Shown here piece after piece: positions 1 to 7,634 of a stretch of 8,216 bases of DNA. Source of the stretch: Janthinobacterium lividum (lineage in GTDB: Bacteria; Pseudomonadota; Gammaproteobacteria; Burkholderiales; Burkholderiaceae_D); contig CAMBDR010000151.1 of assembly GCA_945864765.1 (NCBI GenBank), positions 1 through 8,216 on the forward strand. Reading direction: 5' to 3'. The translations under genes were made by a program, and so were the position numbers. Under the pieces are notes generated by a model. That model had not been told where the DNA came from and made no database searches. It was given only the letters and a program-made list of their open reading frames with translations. Positions within the stretch are counted from its first letter, which is position 1. Each line of letters opens with the position of its first letter.

Positions 1-627
1 GGAAGAAGCAAACACCAGCGCATACGGAATCAAGCCATTGGCGCGATCAAGCATAAAGTAACCAACCACCCCACCCAGCACCCCCAGCAAACTACAAATC
101 AAATTATAGACATAGGCCCGGGTACGGGTAAAACCGGCGTTCAGCAAGACAATGAAATCACCAATTTCTTGCGGGATTTCATGCGCGGTGATGGCAAAGC
201 AAGTCACCCAACCCAGCTTCGGGTTAACTAAAAATGCGGCGGCAATTAAAATGCCGTCGGTGAAGTTGTGCACGCCATCGCCCACCAAGATCATCCAGCC
301 GGCTCTACCCGCCTCGTGCGCGTCGTGCCCGTGCTCGTGCTGGTGGCCGTCGTGCTCGTGGTGGTGCGAGTGGCGCAAAATCGCCATTTTTTCCAGCGCA
401 AAAAAACCAAACAAGCCCGCCAACAAGGTGGCAAACAAAGTGCGCGGGTCGGCTTTGGATTCAAAGGCTTCCGGCAAGGCGTGCAAAAACGTGGTCGAGA
501 GCATGATGCCAACCGACAGGCTGACCATGCGCTCCACCACTTTGGACAACACCGAAAATGAAAAAATCGCGGCGGCCGTGATACTCACTACGCCACCTAC
601 CATGGTGGCCAGCAAGATCGAAAACAA
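1..627 (-). CDS. ZIP-family divalent metal (zinc) transporter, C-terminus outside the window
   Basis: Inner-membrane carrier that probably brings Zn2+ or related divalent cations into the cytoplasm. The visible part starts with a hydrophobic helix (LFSILLATMVGG), followed by further helices. A cytosolic-type loop with 10 His in 19 residues (about 346-402) comes next. The two ZIP signature helices follow: HNFTDG (about 258-275), then HEIPQE (about 166-183), which supply the metal ligands in this family. The reading frame is open to base 1, so the last helices are missing. The start is uncertain. No in-frame ATG or GTG lies between the upstream TGA (673-675) and the ATG at 601-603, which falls inside the first helix. 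TTG at 625-627 gives a sensible N-terminus but has no nearby ribosome binding site. ATT at 637-639 has GAGG five bases before it. The gene lies about 80 bases downstream of the hydrolase on the same strand with no clear terminator between, so co-transcription is likely. Family assignment is firm; metal specificity is inferred. Confidence 0.9.
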   Translation of the reverse strand, partial: MFSILLATMVGGVVSITAAAIFSFSVLSKVVERMVSLSVGIMLSTTFLHALPEAFESKADPRTLFATLLAGLFGFFALEKMAILRHSHHHEHDGHQHEHGHDAHEAGRAGWMILVGDGVHNFTDGILIAAAFLVNPKLGWVTCFAITAHEIPQEIGDFIVLLNAGFTRTRAYVYNLICSLLGVLGGVVGYFMLDRANGLIPYALVFASS

Positions 628-708
628 TGTTGAACTAATTTGATCCTCGCAAAATAAGCCTTCGTTCCGCCTTCAACGCCATCTTCAGCACAAGCCGGTT
701 AATTTCTG

Positions 709-1593
709 TTACGCCACACCATGCGCTTTGAACCAGGCCAGGCAACGGCTCCAACCTTCTTTGGCATCCGCCTCCACATAACTGGGGCGGTAATCAGCAT
801 GAAACGCGTGGCCGGAATTAGGGAAGATCACAAATTCGGATTTGCTCGCGCCCGTGGCCAAAGCGGCTTTCATTTTTTCAACCGATTCAAGCGGAATACC
901 CGTGTCCTTGGCACCGTATAAACCCAGTACCGCACCTTTTAATTTGGGCGCGATATCAACCGGGTATTGGGTTTGCAATTCGTTTTTATCACCCACCAGG
1001 CGACCATACCAGGCCACCCCGGCTTTGACTGCCGGGTTATAGGCGCTATACAGCCAGGTAATACGCCCGCCCCAGCAAAACCCGGTAATGCCCAGTTTTT
1101 CGGTATTACCGCCATTGGCTTTGGCCCAAGCCACGCAGGCGTCGATATCGTCCATAACCTGAGCATCGGGTACTTTGGAGACCACGTTTTTAATCAATTC
1201 CGCCGTCGAAGGCTGGTTCGCGGCATCGCCCTGGCGCACAAACAACTCAGGGGCCAGGGCCAAATAACCTTGCTTGGCAAAACGACGCGCCACATCGGCA
1301 ATGTGTTCATGTACGCCAAAAATCTCGGATACCACAATCACCACGGGTAAATTGGTTTTGCCTTCGGGCATGGCGCGGTAGACCGGGACTTTGTGCCCCT
1401 TCACGGTGAGGGTGATTTCACCGGCACTCAAACCAGCCTGATCGGTCTTGACCACGTTTTGCGCCACCACCGGCAGCGCCGCTGCGGCAAAGCCCACGCC
1501 CATGGCCGTTTGCAAAAAAGCGCGGCGATCACTGCCGTCGGATTCAGGGTCACGGTTGACCAAACTATTAAAGTCTTGCATTAAGTCTTGCAT
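709..1593 (-). CDS. Dienelactone hydrolase family protein with Tat signal
   Basis: An alpha/beta hydrolase of the dienelactone hydrolase family, 294 residues. These enzymes hydrolyse lactones or esters with a Cys-His-Asp triad. The N-terminus carries a twin-arginine signal (S-D-R23-R24-A-F-L, then a hydrophobic stretch ending PVVA at about 41-44), so the folded enzyme is probably exported to the periplasm. The nucleophile is Cys173 in GFCWGG, with Asp230 (YGAKD) and His262 (SGHAFH). Glu90 in SEIFGVHEH matches the glutamate that keeps the cysteine poised in known family members. The start is ATG at 1591-1593, because GGAG stands seven bases before it; a TTG at 1614 in the same frame has no such site. 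A second in-frame ATG follows 12 bases later inside a short duplication. The true substrate is unknown: no aromatic-degradation genes are near, so a chlorocatechol role should not be assumed. Confidence 0.92.
   Translation of the reverse strand: MQDLMQDFNSLVNRDPESDGSDRRAFLQTAMGVGFAAAALPVVAQNVVKTDQAGLSAGEITLTVKGHKVPVYRAMPEGKTNLPVVIVVSEIFGVHEHIADVARRFAKQGYLALAPELFVRQGDAANQPSTAELIKNVVSKVPDAQVMDDIDACVAWAKANGGNTEKLGITGFCWGGRITWLYSAYNPAVKAGVAWYGRLVGDKNELQTQYPVDIAPKLKGAVLGLYGAKDTGIPLESVEKMKAALATGASKSEFVIFPNSGHAFHADYRPSYVEADAKEGWSRCLAWFKAHGVA
1570..1593 (-). repeat. 12-bp tandem duplication at the hydrolase start codon
   Basis: On the minus strand ATGCAAGACTTA is followed at once by ATGCAAGACTTT, two 12-base units that differ only in the last base. 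They encode MQDL-MQDF, so the gene begins with two in-frame ATG codons. Only the first has a ribosome binding site at proper distance (GGAG, spacing 7). Confidence 0.85.
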
Positions 1594-1647
1594 AACAATT
1601 CTCCATCCATTCAAGTCGTCAAGTAGAATTACCCATAAGAGGCGACA

Positions 1648-1653
1648 ATTGTA
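1648..1653 (-). promoter_or_regulatory. Probable -10 box for the hydrolase gene
   Basis: TACAAT on the minus strand, five of six matches to TATAAT, lies 54 bases upstream of the hydrolase ATG in the 189-base gap after the kinase gene. The -35 region is weak: TTCATC with an 18-base spacer is the best I can find. The box overlaps the 8-bp palindrome ACAATTGT (1644-1651). I see no strong terminator for the upstream kinase gene in this gap, so some read-through is possible. Confidence 0.35.
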
Positions 1654-1782
1654 TCTGAATAATGGCGCTGCGATGAAAACCTGACGATTTCAATAAGCGC
1701 AATATGGTTTCCGGCACGGGTTTCCCGCCCAACCGTTTCGGCATATCTGAAAATCAGGATTGCATTTTGGCATTTTCAACAA

Positions 1783-4605
1783 TTAACGTTCTACGATGGG
1801 GGCAGTCAAGGGTAGATCGAGGGTAAATACCGTGCCCTGGCCTAATTTACTGCTCGCTGTAAGTTGCCCGTTGAGCAAAGAAGTGACGATATTAAAACTG
1901 ATCGACAAGCCCAAACCACTGCCGCCCTGGCCTATTTTGGTAGTGAAAAACGGGTCGAAAATACGCTGTAGATTTGCCTCGCTGATGCCAACGCCATTAT
2001 CACAAAATTGAATCCGCACCCGCCCACTCCCATCCGTTTGCGCCGTCACCGACATATGGCCGTCGGAACGTCCGTCAAAAGCATGCAACAGCGCATTATT
2101 CACAAAATTGCCCAGCACCTGGCCGAAAGGGCCGGGGTAACTATTCATGGAAACACCTTCGGGTATGTGCAATTGAATCGTATGGCCACCACGGCGAATA
2201 CGGTTCATCATGGTGGCAATGACTTCATGGCTGGTTTGCTGTAAATCAAACACCCTGCGCTGAGCCGTGGTGCGATCCACCGCCACTTGTTTAAAACTAT
2301 TGACCAAATCGGCGGCACTGCTTAAACCTCGCAGAATTAATACCGACATATCTCGCGTATCATCCAAAAATGTTCGCAGGTCTGACAGCGACAAGTTTTT
2401 TTGATTCATTTTCTGATCAACGTCCATGGTTTGTCGCTGCAAGACATCGGCCAACATCAAACAATTGCCAATCGGCGTATTGAGTTCATGCGCCACCCCG
2501 GCCACCAAGGAACCCAGTGCCGCCAATTTTTCACGCGCCACCAGTTGGGTTTGCGCCTGTTGCAATTGCTGGTAGGCTTGGGCATTATCCAGTGCAATGG
2601 CACCATAGGCGCACAGGGTACGGAAAATTAAACGCTCACGTTCGGCGTAGGCATTCACCTGGCTTGACTGTATCGTCATCACGCCCAATAAGCGCTCGCC
2701 CAAGAGCAGCGGCGCATACAGTTTGCTCGGGCAATGCAGAGTTCCTGGTACTAAATTATGCAGCAATTCATCTTTTGGAAAATTCAGGACAATCTCGTTG
2801 CGCTCACGGGCGCAACGCGCGCTGTAGGCGCTGGGGTCATCCAGCCGGATATCGGGCACACTGATGATGACGCCCTGCTCGACCGCAAAGGCACCACGCA
2901 AGGTGATTTGATCCGGCAAGGCCAAATAAATAGCCAAAGCACTGGCATTGAGCAAACCATGCACATGGCGGTTGAGCGCCTCAAACACAGCCTGTGCCTC
3001 CAGGTGGGCGGTAATTTCACGCCCAATCGCACTTAAGCGTTCCAGCGTGATGGTGGTGCGTTGCAATACTTCGGCGCGGCGCGCTTCGGAGGCCGCCAAT
3101 TGCTGGTGATATTCGCCTTCGGCCTGGGCATTTTCGGTTTGGTGCCGCACTTGCATCGCAATCGCGCGATTGGTGGCGTCCTGACTATGGGTGGTTTCAC
3201 GGGCACTGATGGCACGCAGGGAAATCGCATACGCCTGCTCATAATCACCTGCTTGCGCATATTCGCGCGCAAGGGCATCGAGCAAATCACCCGGCATAAT
3301 ATAGCCTTCAATACTGCTGGCCACTTGCATGGCTTGCAGCAGGTAGTGCAAGGTACGGCTGGCAACAGAAATCGTTGATTTGGTCGAATCCATACCCAGC
3401 AGGGGAAAGCGTCGATGAATATCGATCAAAACACGAAACGCCGCCATTTGCAATATCGCATCATGATGCGCCTTGGCCATGGCCAAAGCTTCGTTGGCCG
3501 CTTGCAAGGCCGCATCGGCCTTGCCTAAAAACGACAAAGCGTGCGCCTGGCCACGCAACGAGTCAATTTGAAAATCGAGCTGACCCAAGGCATTGGCCCG
3601 TTGTTGCAGCAAGCGAAAAGTGTCGAGCGCATCGGCATAACGACCCTGATCAAGTTGCAAATCAGCAAGATAATTCAAACAAATCGCATACGAGCGCGAC
3701 CCCGCCAGCGGGGCCATTTTATTTAATGCTTCATCCAGCATCTCTTGCGCGGCATCAAGTTGCCCCAGCAAGCGCAGGGTTTCGCCCGTTTGCATCAGCG
3801 CAATGCCAATCCTTGGCACCCAGGCCCCGGCTCTTGCCAGATCAAGGCCGCGCTGCATCCATTCCAGTGCAGTATGGTGGTCATTGAGATTGCTGAATGA
3901 ATTGCCAATATTGGTCATGGTGCTCATGGCCAGGCGAATTTGCCCGGTTTGCAGTGCCAAATCCTGGGCGCGAATAAAATGGGCAATCGCATAGGCATAA
4001 TCGCCGCGCTGTACCGCCACAAAGCTGACAAATTCGGCAATAAAACTGAGTAATGCCGGATGTTGTCCGGCTTGATCAGGGTCGAAGCGATTGCCCCAGC
4101 GCTCTTGAGCCAGGTTAAAGTCGTTGAGCGCATCGAGCCGTGCCTGACAAACCAGCGCCATATTGACGCGCAAACTATCTTGCGCCAAACGCCCCGCCTC
4201 AGCAACAAGCAATAATTCTTCGCGCAAGCGCTCCATATTGCCACGGTCAAGTTCAATGGAGGCCATTAACCAATGAACGTCACTCACACCTTCCGGGCAA
4301 GCATGTCTGGTAAAGATGTCCCACGCCTGTTGCGCTATCATCTGCGCTTGCGCCAAATCACCGCGCAACCATTTTGTTTCAGCCCAGATCAATTGTAAGC
4401 GTGCCAAGCCGATACAGCCGCCCTCCTTGGCTGACGCCGGTAATAAATCCATGGCCTGATCCGCCAACACCAGAGCGCGATGGGTATCACGCTGGCGTAA
4501 ATGCCAGGCAAGCTCGATTAATTGCTGCAAGCGCAACTCGCCCTGACTTGTGAGCAAAGCCAATTCGAGTCGCGCCACCTCTTCAATTAAAACAAATATC
4601 TCCAT
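1783..4605 (-). CDS. Soluble TPR-GAF sensor histidine kinase (downstream paralog)
   Basis: A 940-residue cytosolic sensor kinase with no signal peptide or membrane segment. Residues 1 to about 470 are helical TPR-like repeats (for example TNIGNSF..ALEWMQRGL and LNYLADLQLDQGRYADAL). A charged coiled coil around EGEYHQQLA (about 497-518) follows, then a GAF domain (about 525-675). A second coiled coil leads into HisKA with the phospho-accepting His706 in VAHELNTPIGN. The HATPase part has the N-box (N833, N836, N837), G1 DNGVG (D869), the F-box DPFFTTK and G2 GQGGSGLGL, so the enzyme should be active. There is no receiver domain. It sits 57 bases after the homologous kinase gene and is probably in its operon. 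Another ATG at 4638 would add 11 residues; 4605 is preferred because MEIFV aligns with MELFV, the start of the paralog. Neither start has a good ribosome binding site. Signal and partner regulator are unknown. Confidence 0.9.
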   Translation of the reverse strand: MEIFVLIEEVARLELALLTSQGELRLQQLIELAWHLRQRDTHRALVLADQAMDLLPASAKEGGCIGLARLQLIWAETKWLRGDLAQAQMIAQQAWDIFTRHACPEGVSDVHWLMASIELDRGNMERLREELLLVAEAGRLAQDSLRVNMALVCQARLDALNDFNLAQERWGNRFDPDQAGQHPALLSFIAEFVSFVAVQRGDYAYAIAHFIRAQDLALQTGQIRLAMSTMTNIGNSFSNLNDHHTALEWMQRGLDLARAGAWVPRIGIALMQTGETLRLLGQLDAAQEMLDEALNKMAPLAGSRSYAICLNYLADLQLDQGRYADALDTFRLLQQRANALGQLDFQIDSLRGQAHALSFLGKADAALQAANEALAMAKAHHDAILQMAAFRVLIDIHRRFPLLGMDSTKSTISVASRTLHYLLQAMQVASSIEGYIMPGDLLDALAREYAQAGDYEQAYAISLRAISARETTHSQDATNRAIAMQVRHQTENAQAEGEYHQQLAASEARRAEVLQRTTITLERLSAIGREITAHLEAQAVFEALNRHVHGLLNASALAIYLALPDQITLRGAFAVEQGVIISVPDIRLDDPSAYSARCARERNEIVLNFPKDELLHNLVPGTLHCPSKLYAPLLLGERLLGVMTIQSSQVNAYAERERLIFRTLCAYGAIALDNAQAYQQLQQAQTQLVAREKLAALGSLVAGVAHELNTPIGNCLMLADVLQRQTMDVDQKMNQKNLSLSDLRTFLDDTRDMSVLILRGLSSAADLVNSFKQVAVDRTTAQRRVFDLQQTSHEVIATMMNRIRRGGHTIQLHIPEGVSMNSYPGPFGQVLGNFVNNALLHAFDGRSDGHMSVTAQTDGSGRVRIQFCDNGVGISEANLQRIFDPFFTTKIGQGGSGLGLSISFNIVTSLLNGQLTASSKLGQGTVFTLDLPLTAPIVER

Positions 4606-4662
4606 CAAACGACCAATTTTTCCTTTTGAACCAACCATCCGGTATTTGCCAAATTTGCCAAA

Positions 4663-7473
4663 CTACTTCTCTTGCGCCTGCAAAGGCAAATCAAGGATAA
4701 ACAGTGTACCCTCGTCCGGCCAACTCTGCGCCACAATTTGCCCTTCCAGCAATGAAGTGACGATATTATAGCTGACACTTAAGCCCAGTCCATTGCCACC
4801 CTGCCCCATCTTGGTGGTAAAGAAGGGTTCAAAGATGCACGCCAGGTGCGTACTCGAAATGCCACGACCATTATCACGAAATTGAATTTGTACATACGCC
4901 GTGCCACGCAAATGCGCCGACAAAGCCATATGACCTGCCGTTTGCCCTTCAAACCCATGCAACATGGCATTATTGATTAAATTCCCCAACACTTGCCCTA
5001 ATGCGCCGGGGTAACTGTTCATCACAATTTGGGGTTCGATATCCAAACCCACGGTATGCCCACCTGATTTAATTTTACTCATCATGGTTTCCAGCAATTC
5101 TTCACACATTTGTTGTAAATTAAACTCGCGCCGTTGCGCCGTGGTGCGGTCAACCGCCACTTGTTTAAAGCTACTCACCAATTTTGCGGCGCTGGCCAGA
5201 CCTCGCATAATCAGGTTCGATGCATCCTGGGCATCGGTCAAATAGGCGAGTAAATCGCTTTGCCGCATGGTTTGCCCACGCGCCAACCCATCCAGCGCGT
5301 CGGTACGCTCCTGCAGGGCACTGACCATCATAATGCTATTGCCAATAGGCGTATTCAATTCATGCGCCACACCCGCCACCAACGCACCGAGCGCCGCCAT
5401 TTTTTCATGCTCAACCAATTGCGCCTGGGTTTTTTGTAATTGATCGTAGGCGTGGGCGTTATCCAAAGCAATTGCGCCATATGAACACAGCGAGCGGAAA
5501 ATCAATTGCTCGCGTGCATCATAAGCACGGGTGACGCGCGCTTGAACCGTCATCACCCCCAGCAGGCGCAAGCCTATCAGCAATGGGGCGAATAACAAAC
5601 TACAATTGGCTTCAGTGCCGGGGAGCAAATTGCGCACTTCACGATTGACTTCATATTCCAGCAACACGACGCGCCGCTCGCGCGCGCATAAGGCGCTGGT
5701 AGCGTCGGGGTCATTAAAATCAACCCGATCAAAGCCTATATTTTGCCCACGCTCCATGCCAAACGCCAGTTCCATGGCGTCGCCCTCCGGGACGGTCAAA
5801 TAAATGCCGAAGGAATCAACGATTAATAATTCCTGGACATGTCGATGCAGGGTGCGAAATACCTCCTGCTGATCAAGCTGCGCCGTAATTTCTTGCCCGA
5901 CCGCGCCCAGATGCGCCAGTGTATTGCTGCTGCGTTGTAAAATTTCGGCGCGATTGGCTTCGGCTTGGGCCAATTGTCGATGATATTCGCCCTCGGCCTG
6001 GGAACGCTCGGTCTGGCGTTGCACTTGCACGGCAATCGCGCGGTGGGTTGCTTCCTGATTATTCGATTGGGCATAGGCTTGCATTGCCTCGCTCGCCATT
6101 TGCCAGGCCGCTACATGGTCGCCGACCTCGGCATACGCATGCGCCAGGGCCTTGAGCAAATCGCCCGACAGGTTATACCCCTCGATATTTTCGGCGACCT
6201 TTTTTGCCATCAGCAAATAATGCAAACAGGCGCTGGGTGCTTGCATGCCCGGTGGTGCGGGCAGCTCGTGTTGCTGGTGAATTTGCGCCAGAACTTGCAA
6301 GGTGCGAATTTGACGATATAAATCATTATACTTACGGGCCAGACCCCATGCTGCGGTCGCCACTTCCAGTGCTTGTTCCGGCTGGCCCAGGTAGGATAAG
6401 GCGTGTGCTTGTCCACGTTTGGCTGCAATTTGTAAATGCAAATGGCGCAACGCCTTGCCGCGCCGATCCAGACATAAAAAAGTTTCCAGTGCCGTCTGAT
6501 ATTCGCCACGCGCGAGCGACAAATCGCCTTGATATTGCAGCGCAAGCGCATAGGTTCGGGAATGACAGAGTGGAACCATGATGTGCAGCGCTTCGCTGAG
6601 TAATTCTTGCGCTTCATCCAAACGCCCCATGCAGCGCAAGGTTTCACCCAGTTGATACAGGCAACCGCCAATGCTGGCAGGCCACCCCGTGGGCCTGGCC
6701 CGACTCAGGGCATTTTGGGTCCATTCCAGCGCGCTATAGGGGTCATTTAAATTGGTAAAGGCATCGCCGATATTGCATTCGGCATTAATGGCACGTCGAA
6801 TTTGCCCCGATTGCAAGGCAGCTTCGTGGGCGCGCATGAAAAGCGTTGCAGAATTACCAAAATTACTATACTGCGTGGCTAATAAGCCAAGAAAGTCGAA
6901 TGCCCAAGCGGCCACTGCGGGCGGCAAGGTGGGCATGCCGACATAAAACTGCTTACCCCAGCGCAACTGTGCTGCCGTATAACCGCGCATGACGGCAAAG
7001 CGCGCCAGTGCTGCCTGAATCACCGCTTGTCGAATCGGATCACGCAGACTGAATGCATATTGCAAGGCAGCATCAAACTCAGTGTCGCGCACAACCGACA
7101 AACCATTGTCGAGCGCCAGGAAAGCACGCAACCAATGCGCATCGCAACAACCTTCTGCATCATCGATTTCAGTGAAAATATGGAGCGCTTCTTCGGCCAA
7201 ATTACTGGAAAATTCAATTTCAGCACGCAACCAGTGTGCTTCGGCGTCGAGTAAGGTTAACCGTGCCAAGGCCTTGGCATAGTCTGGCGTGCTGTCATCG
7301 AGCTGAGCCAGCCATTCCCGCGCCTCGCGTGCGGTTTCAAGAGCCAGGGTCGTATTTCGTTCGCGCAGATACCATGCCAGAGTAATCAGGCAATCAAGCC
7401 GCGCAACGCCCTGCAAGCTGGTAAGCTGCTGTTGCACCACTGACACGTCATCATCGACAACGAATAACTCCAT
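4663..7473 (-). CDS. Soluble TPR-GAF sensor histidine kinase (promoter-proximal paralog)
   Basis: A 936-residue cytosolic sensor kinase that matches the next gene along its whole length. The order is TPR-like repeats (1 to about 465; for example CNIGDAF..ALEWTQNAL), a coiled coil around EGEYHRQLA (about 494-515), a GAF domain (about 520-670), a linker coiled coil, HisKA with His704 in VAHELNTPIGN, and HATPase. The ATP-binding motifs are complete: N-box N831/N834/N835, G1 DNGRG (D867), EPFFTTK and GQGGNGLGL. No membrane segment, receiver or DNA-binding domain is visible. The start is ATG at 7471-7473, because GGGGTGA precedes it at good distance; a GTG at 7482 in frame lies within that site. 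A good promoter lies just upstream. Proteins of this TPR-GAF type in betaproteobacteria can end in a kinase or a diguanylate cyclase; here it is clearly a kinase. Its signal, and whether it pairs with the downstream paralog, are unknown. Confidence 0.92.
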   Translation of the reverse strand: MELFVVDDDVSVVQQQLTSLQGVARLDCLITLAWYLRERNTTLALETAREAREWLAQLDDSTPDYAKALARLTLLDAEAHWLRAEIEFSSNLAEEALHIFTEIDDAEGCCDAHWLRAFLALDNGLSVVRDTEFDAALQYAFSLRDPIRQAVIQAALARFAVMRGYTAAQLRWGKQFYVGMPTLPPAVAAWAFDFLGLLATQYSNFGNSATLFMRAHEAALQSGQIRRAINAECNIGDAFTNLNDPYSALEWTQNALSRARPTGWPASIGGCLYQLGETLRCMGRLDEAQELLSEALHIMVPLCHSRTYALALQYQGDLSLARGEYQTALETFLCLDRRGKALRHLHLQIAAKRGQAHALSYLGQPEQALEVATAAWGLARKYNDLYRQIRTLQVLAQIHQQHELPAPPGMQAPSACLHYLLMAKKVAENIEGYNLSGDLLKALAHAYAEVGDHVAAWQMASEAMQAYAQSNNQEATHRAIAVQVQRQTERSQAEGEYHRQLAQAEANRAEILQRSSNTLAHLGAVGQEITAQLDQQEVFRTLHRHVQELLIVDSFGIYLTVPEGDAMELAFGMERGQNIGFDRVDFNDPDATSALCARERRVVLLEYEVNREVRNLLPGTEANCSLLFAPLLIGLRLLGVMTVQARVTRAYDAREQLIFRSLCSYGAIALDNAHAYDQLQKTQAQLVEHEKMAALGALVAGVAHELNTPIGNSIMMVSALQERTDALDGLARGQTMRQSDLLAYLTDAQDASNLIMRGLASAAKLVSSFKQVAVDRTTAQRREFNLQQMCEELLETMMSKIKSGGHTVGLDIEPQIVMNSYPGALGQVLGNLINNAMLHGFEGQTAGHMALSAHLRGTAYVQIQFRDNGRGISSTHLACIFEPFFTTKMGQGGNGLGLSVSYNIVTSLLEGQIVAQSWPDEGTLFILDLPLQAQEK

Positions 7474-7511
7474 TGATCTCACCCCTGCCTGATTTATTCA
7501 ATATTCATTCC

Positions 7512-7539
7512 ATTGTAAGCTGCAAGGCGCTTTTAACAA
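7512..7539 (-). promoter_or_regulatory. Probable sigma70 promoter of the kinase operon
   Basis: On the minus strand TTGTTA (7534-7539) is followed after 16 bases by TACAAT (7512-7517). Transcription would start near 7505, about 32 bases before the kinase ATG at 7473. It is the best promoter match in the region and points at the two kinase genes. Confidence 0.5.
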
Positions 7540-7542
7540 GCG
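7528..7542. promoter_or_regulatory. Inverted repeat over the -35 box of the kinase promoter
   Basis: CGCTT and AAGCG form a perfect 5-bp inverted repeat with a 5-base centre, and it covers the -35 hexamer of the kinase promoter. Its position suits a repressor site. The repeat is short and could be chance. Confidence 0.25.
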
Positions 7543-7555
7543 AAAGGCAATAAAT

Positions 7556-7571
7556 TTTCATCGCGATGAAA
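7556..7571. promoter_or_regulatory. Perfect 16-bp palindrome upstream of the kinase promoter
   Basis: TTTCATCG followed directly by CGATGAAA, a perfect palindrome with no spacer. Its centre lies about 58 bases upstream of the predicted transcription start of the kinase operon, a normal place for an activator dimer. No known regulator consensus is recognised. Confidence 0.4.
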
Positions 7572-7580
7572 CCAGTATTA

Positions 7581-7622
7581 CCACACCCACTACGACACCT
7601 TAGTACAAGTATCGTAGTGTGG
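7581..7622. repeat. Hairpin between the RNA ligase remnant and the kinase promoter
   Basis: CACTACGA (7588-7595) and TCGTAGTG (7612-7619) are perfect inverted repeats around a 16-base loop. The flanks CCACAC and GTGTGG can extend the stem if four bases are looped out. It begins 12 bases past the stop of the ligase remnant. No T-run follows on either strand, so it is not a standard intrinsic terminator; it may be an old transcript end or the edge of an inserted segment. Confidence 0.5.
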
Positions 7623-7634
7623 CATCAACAGCAA

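Noticed and set aside
152..643. 163-residue plus-strand ORF with Ser/Cys/Trp-rich middle
   Set aside because: Antisense of the ZIP transporter gene; its odd composition is the complement of the histidine-rich loop.
1660..1680. TTTTCATCGC near the hydrolase promoter, as in the 16-bp palindrome upstream of the kinases
   Set aside because: Only a half-site is present, at a different distance from the -10 box (17 against 46 bases); chance is likely.
3375..3887. 170-residue plus-strand ORF inside the downstream kinase gene
   Set aside because: Antisense shadow of the TPR region; no ribosome binding site and no family resemblance.
7528..7622. Possible integron attC site (TTTTAACAAGCG plus a hairpin)
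   Set aside because: No matching GTTRRRY core at the other end of a hairpin and no further cassette-like spacing; the hairpin and the AAC core do not form one structure.
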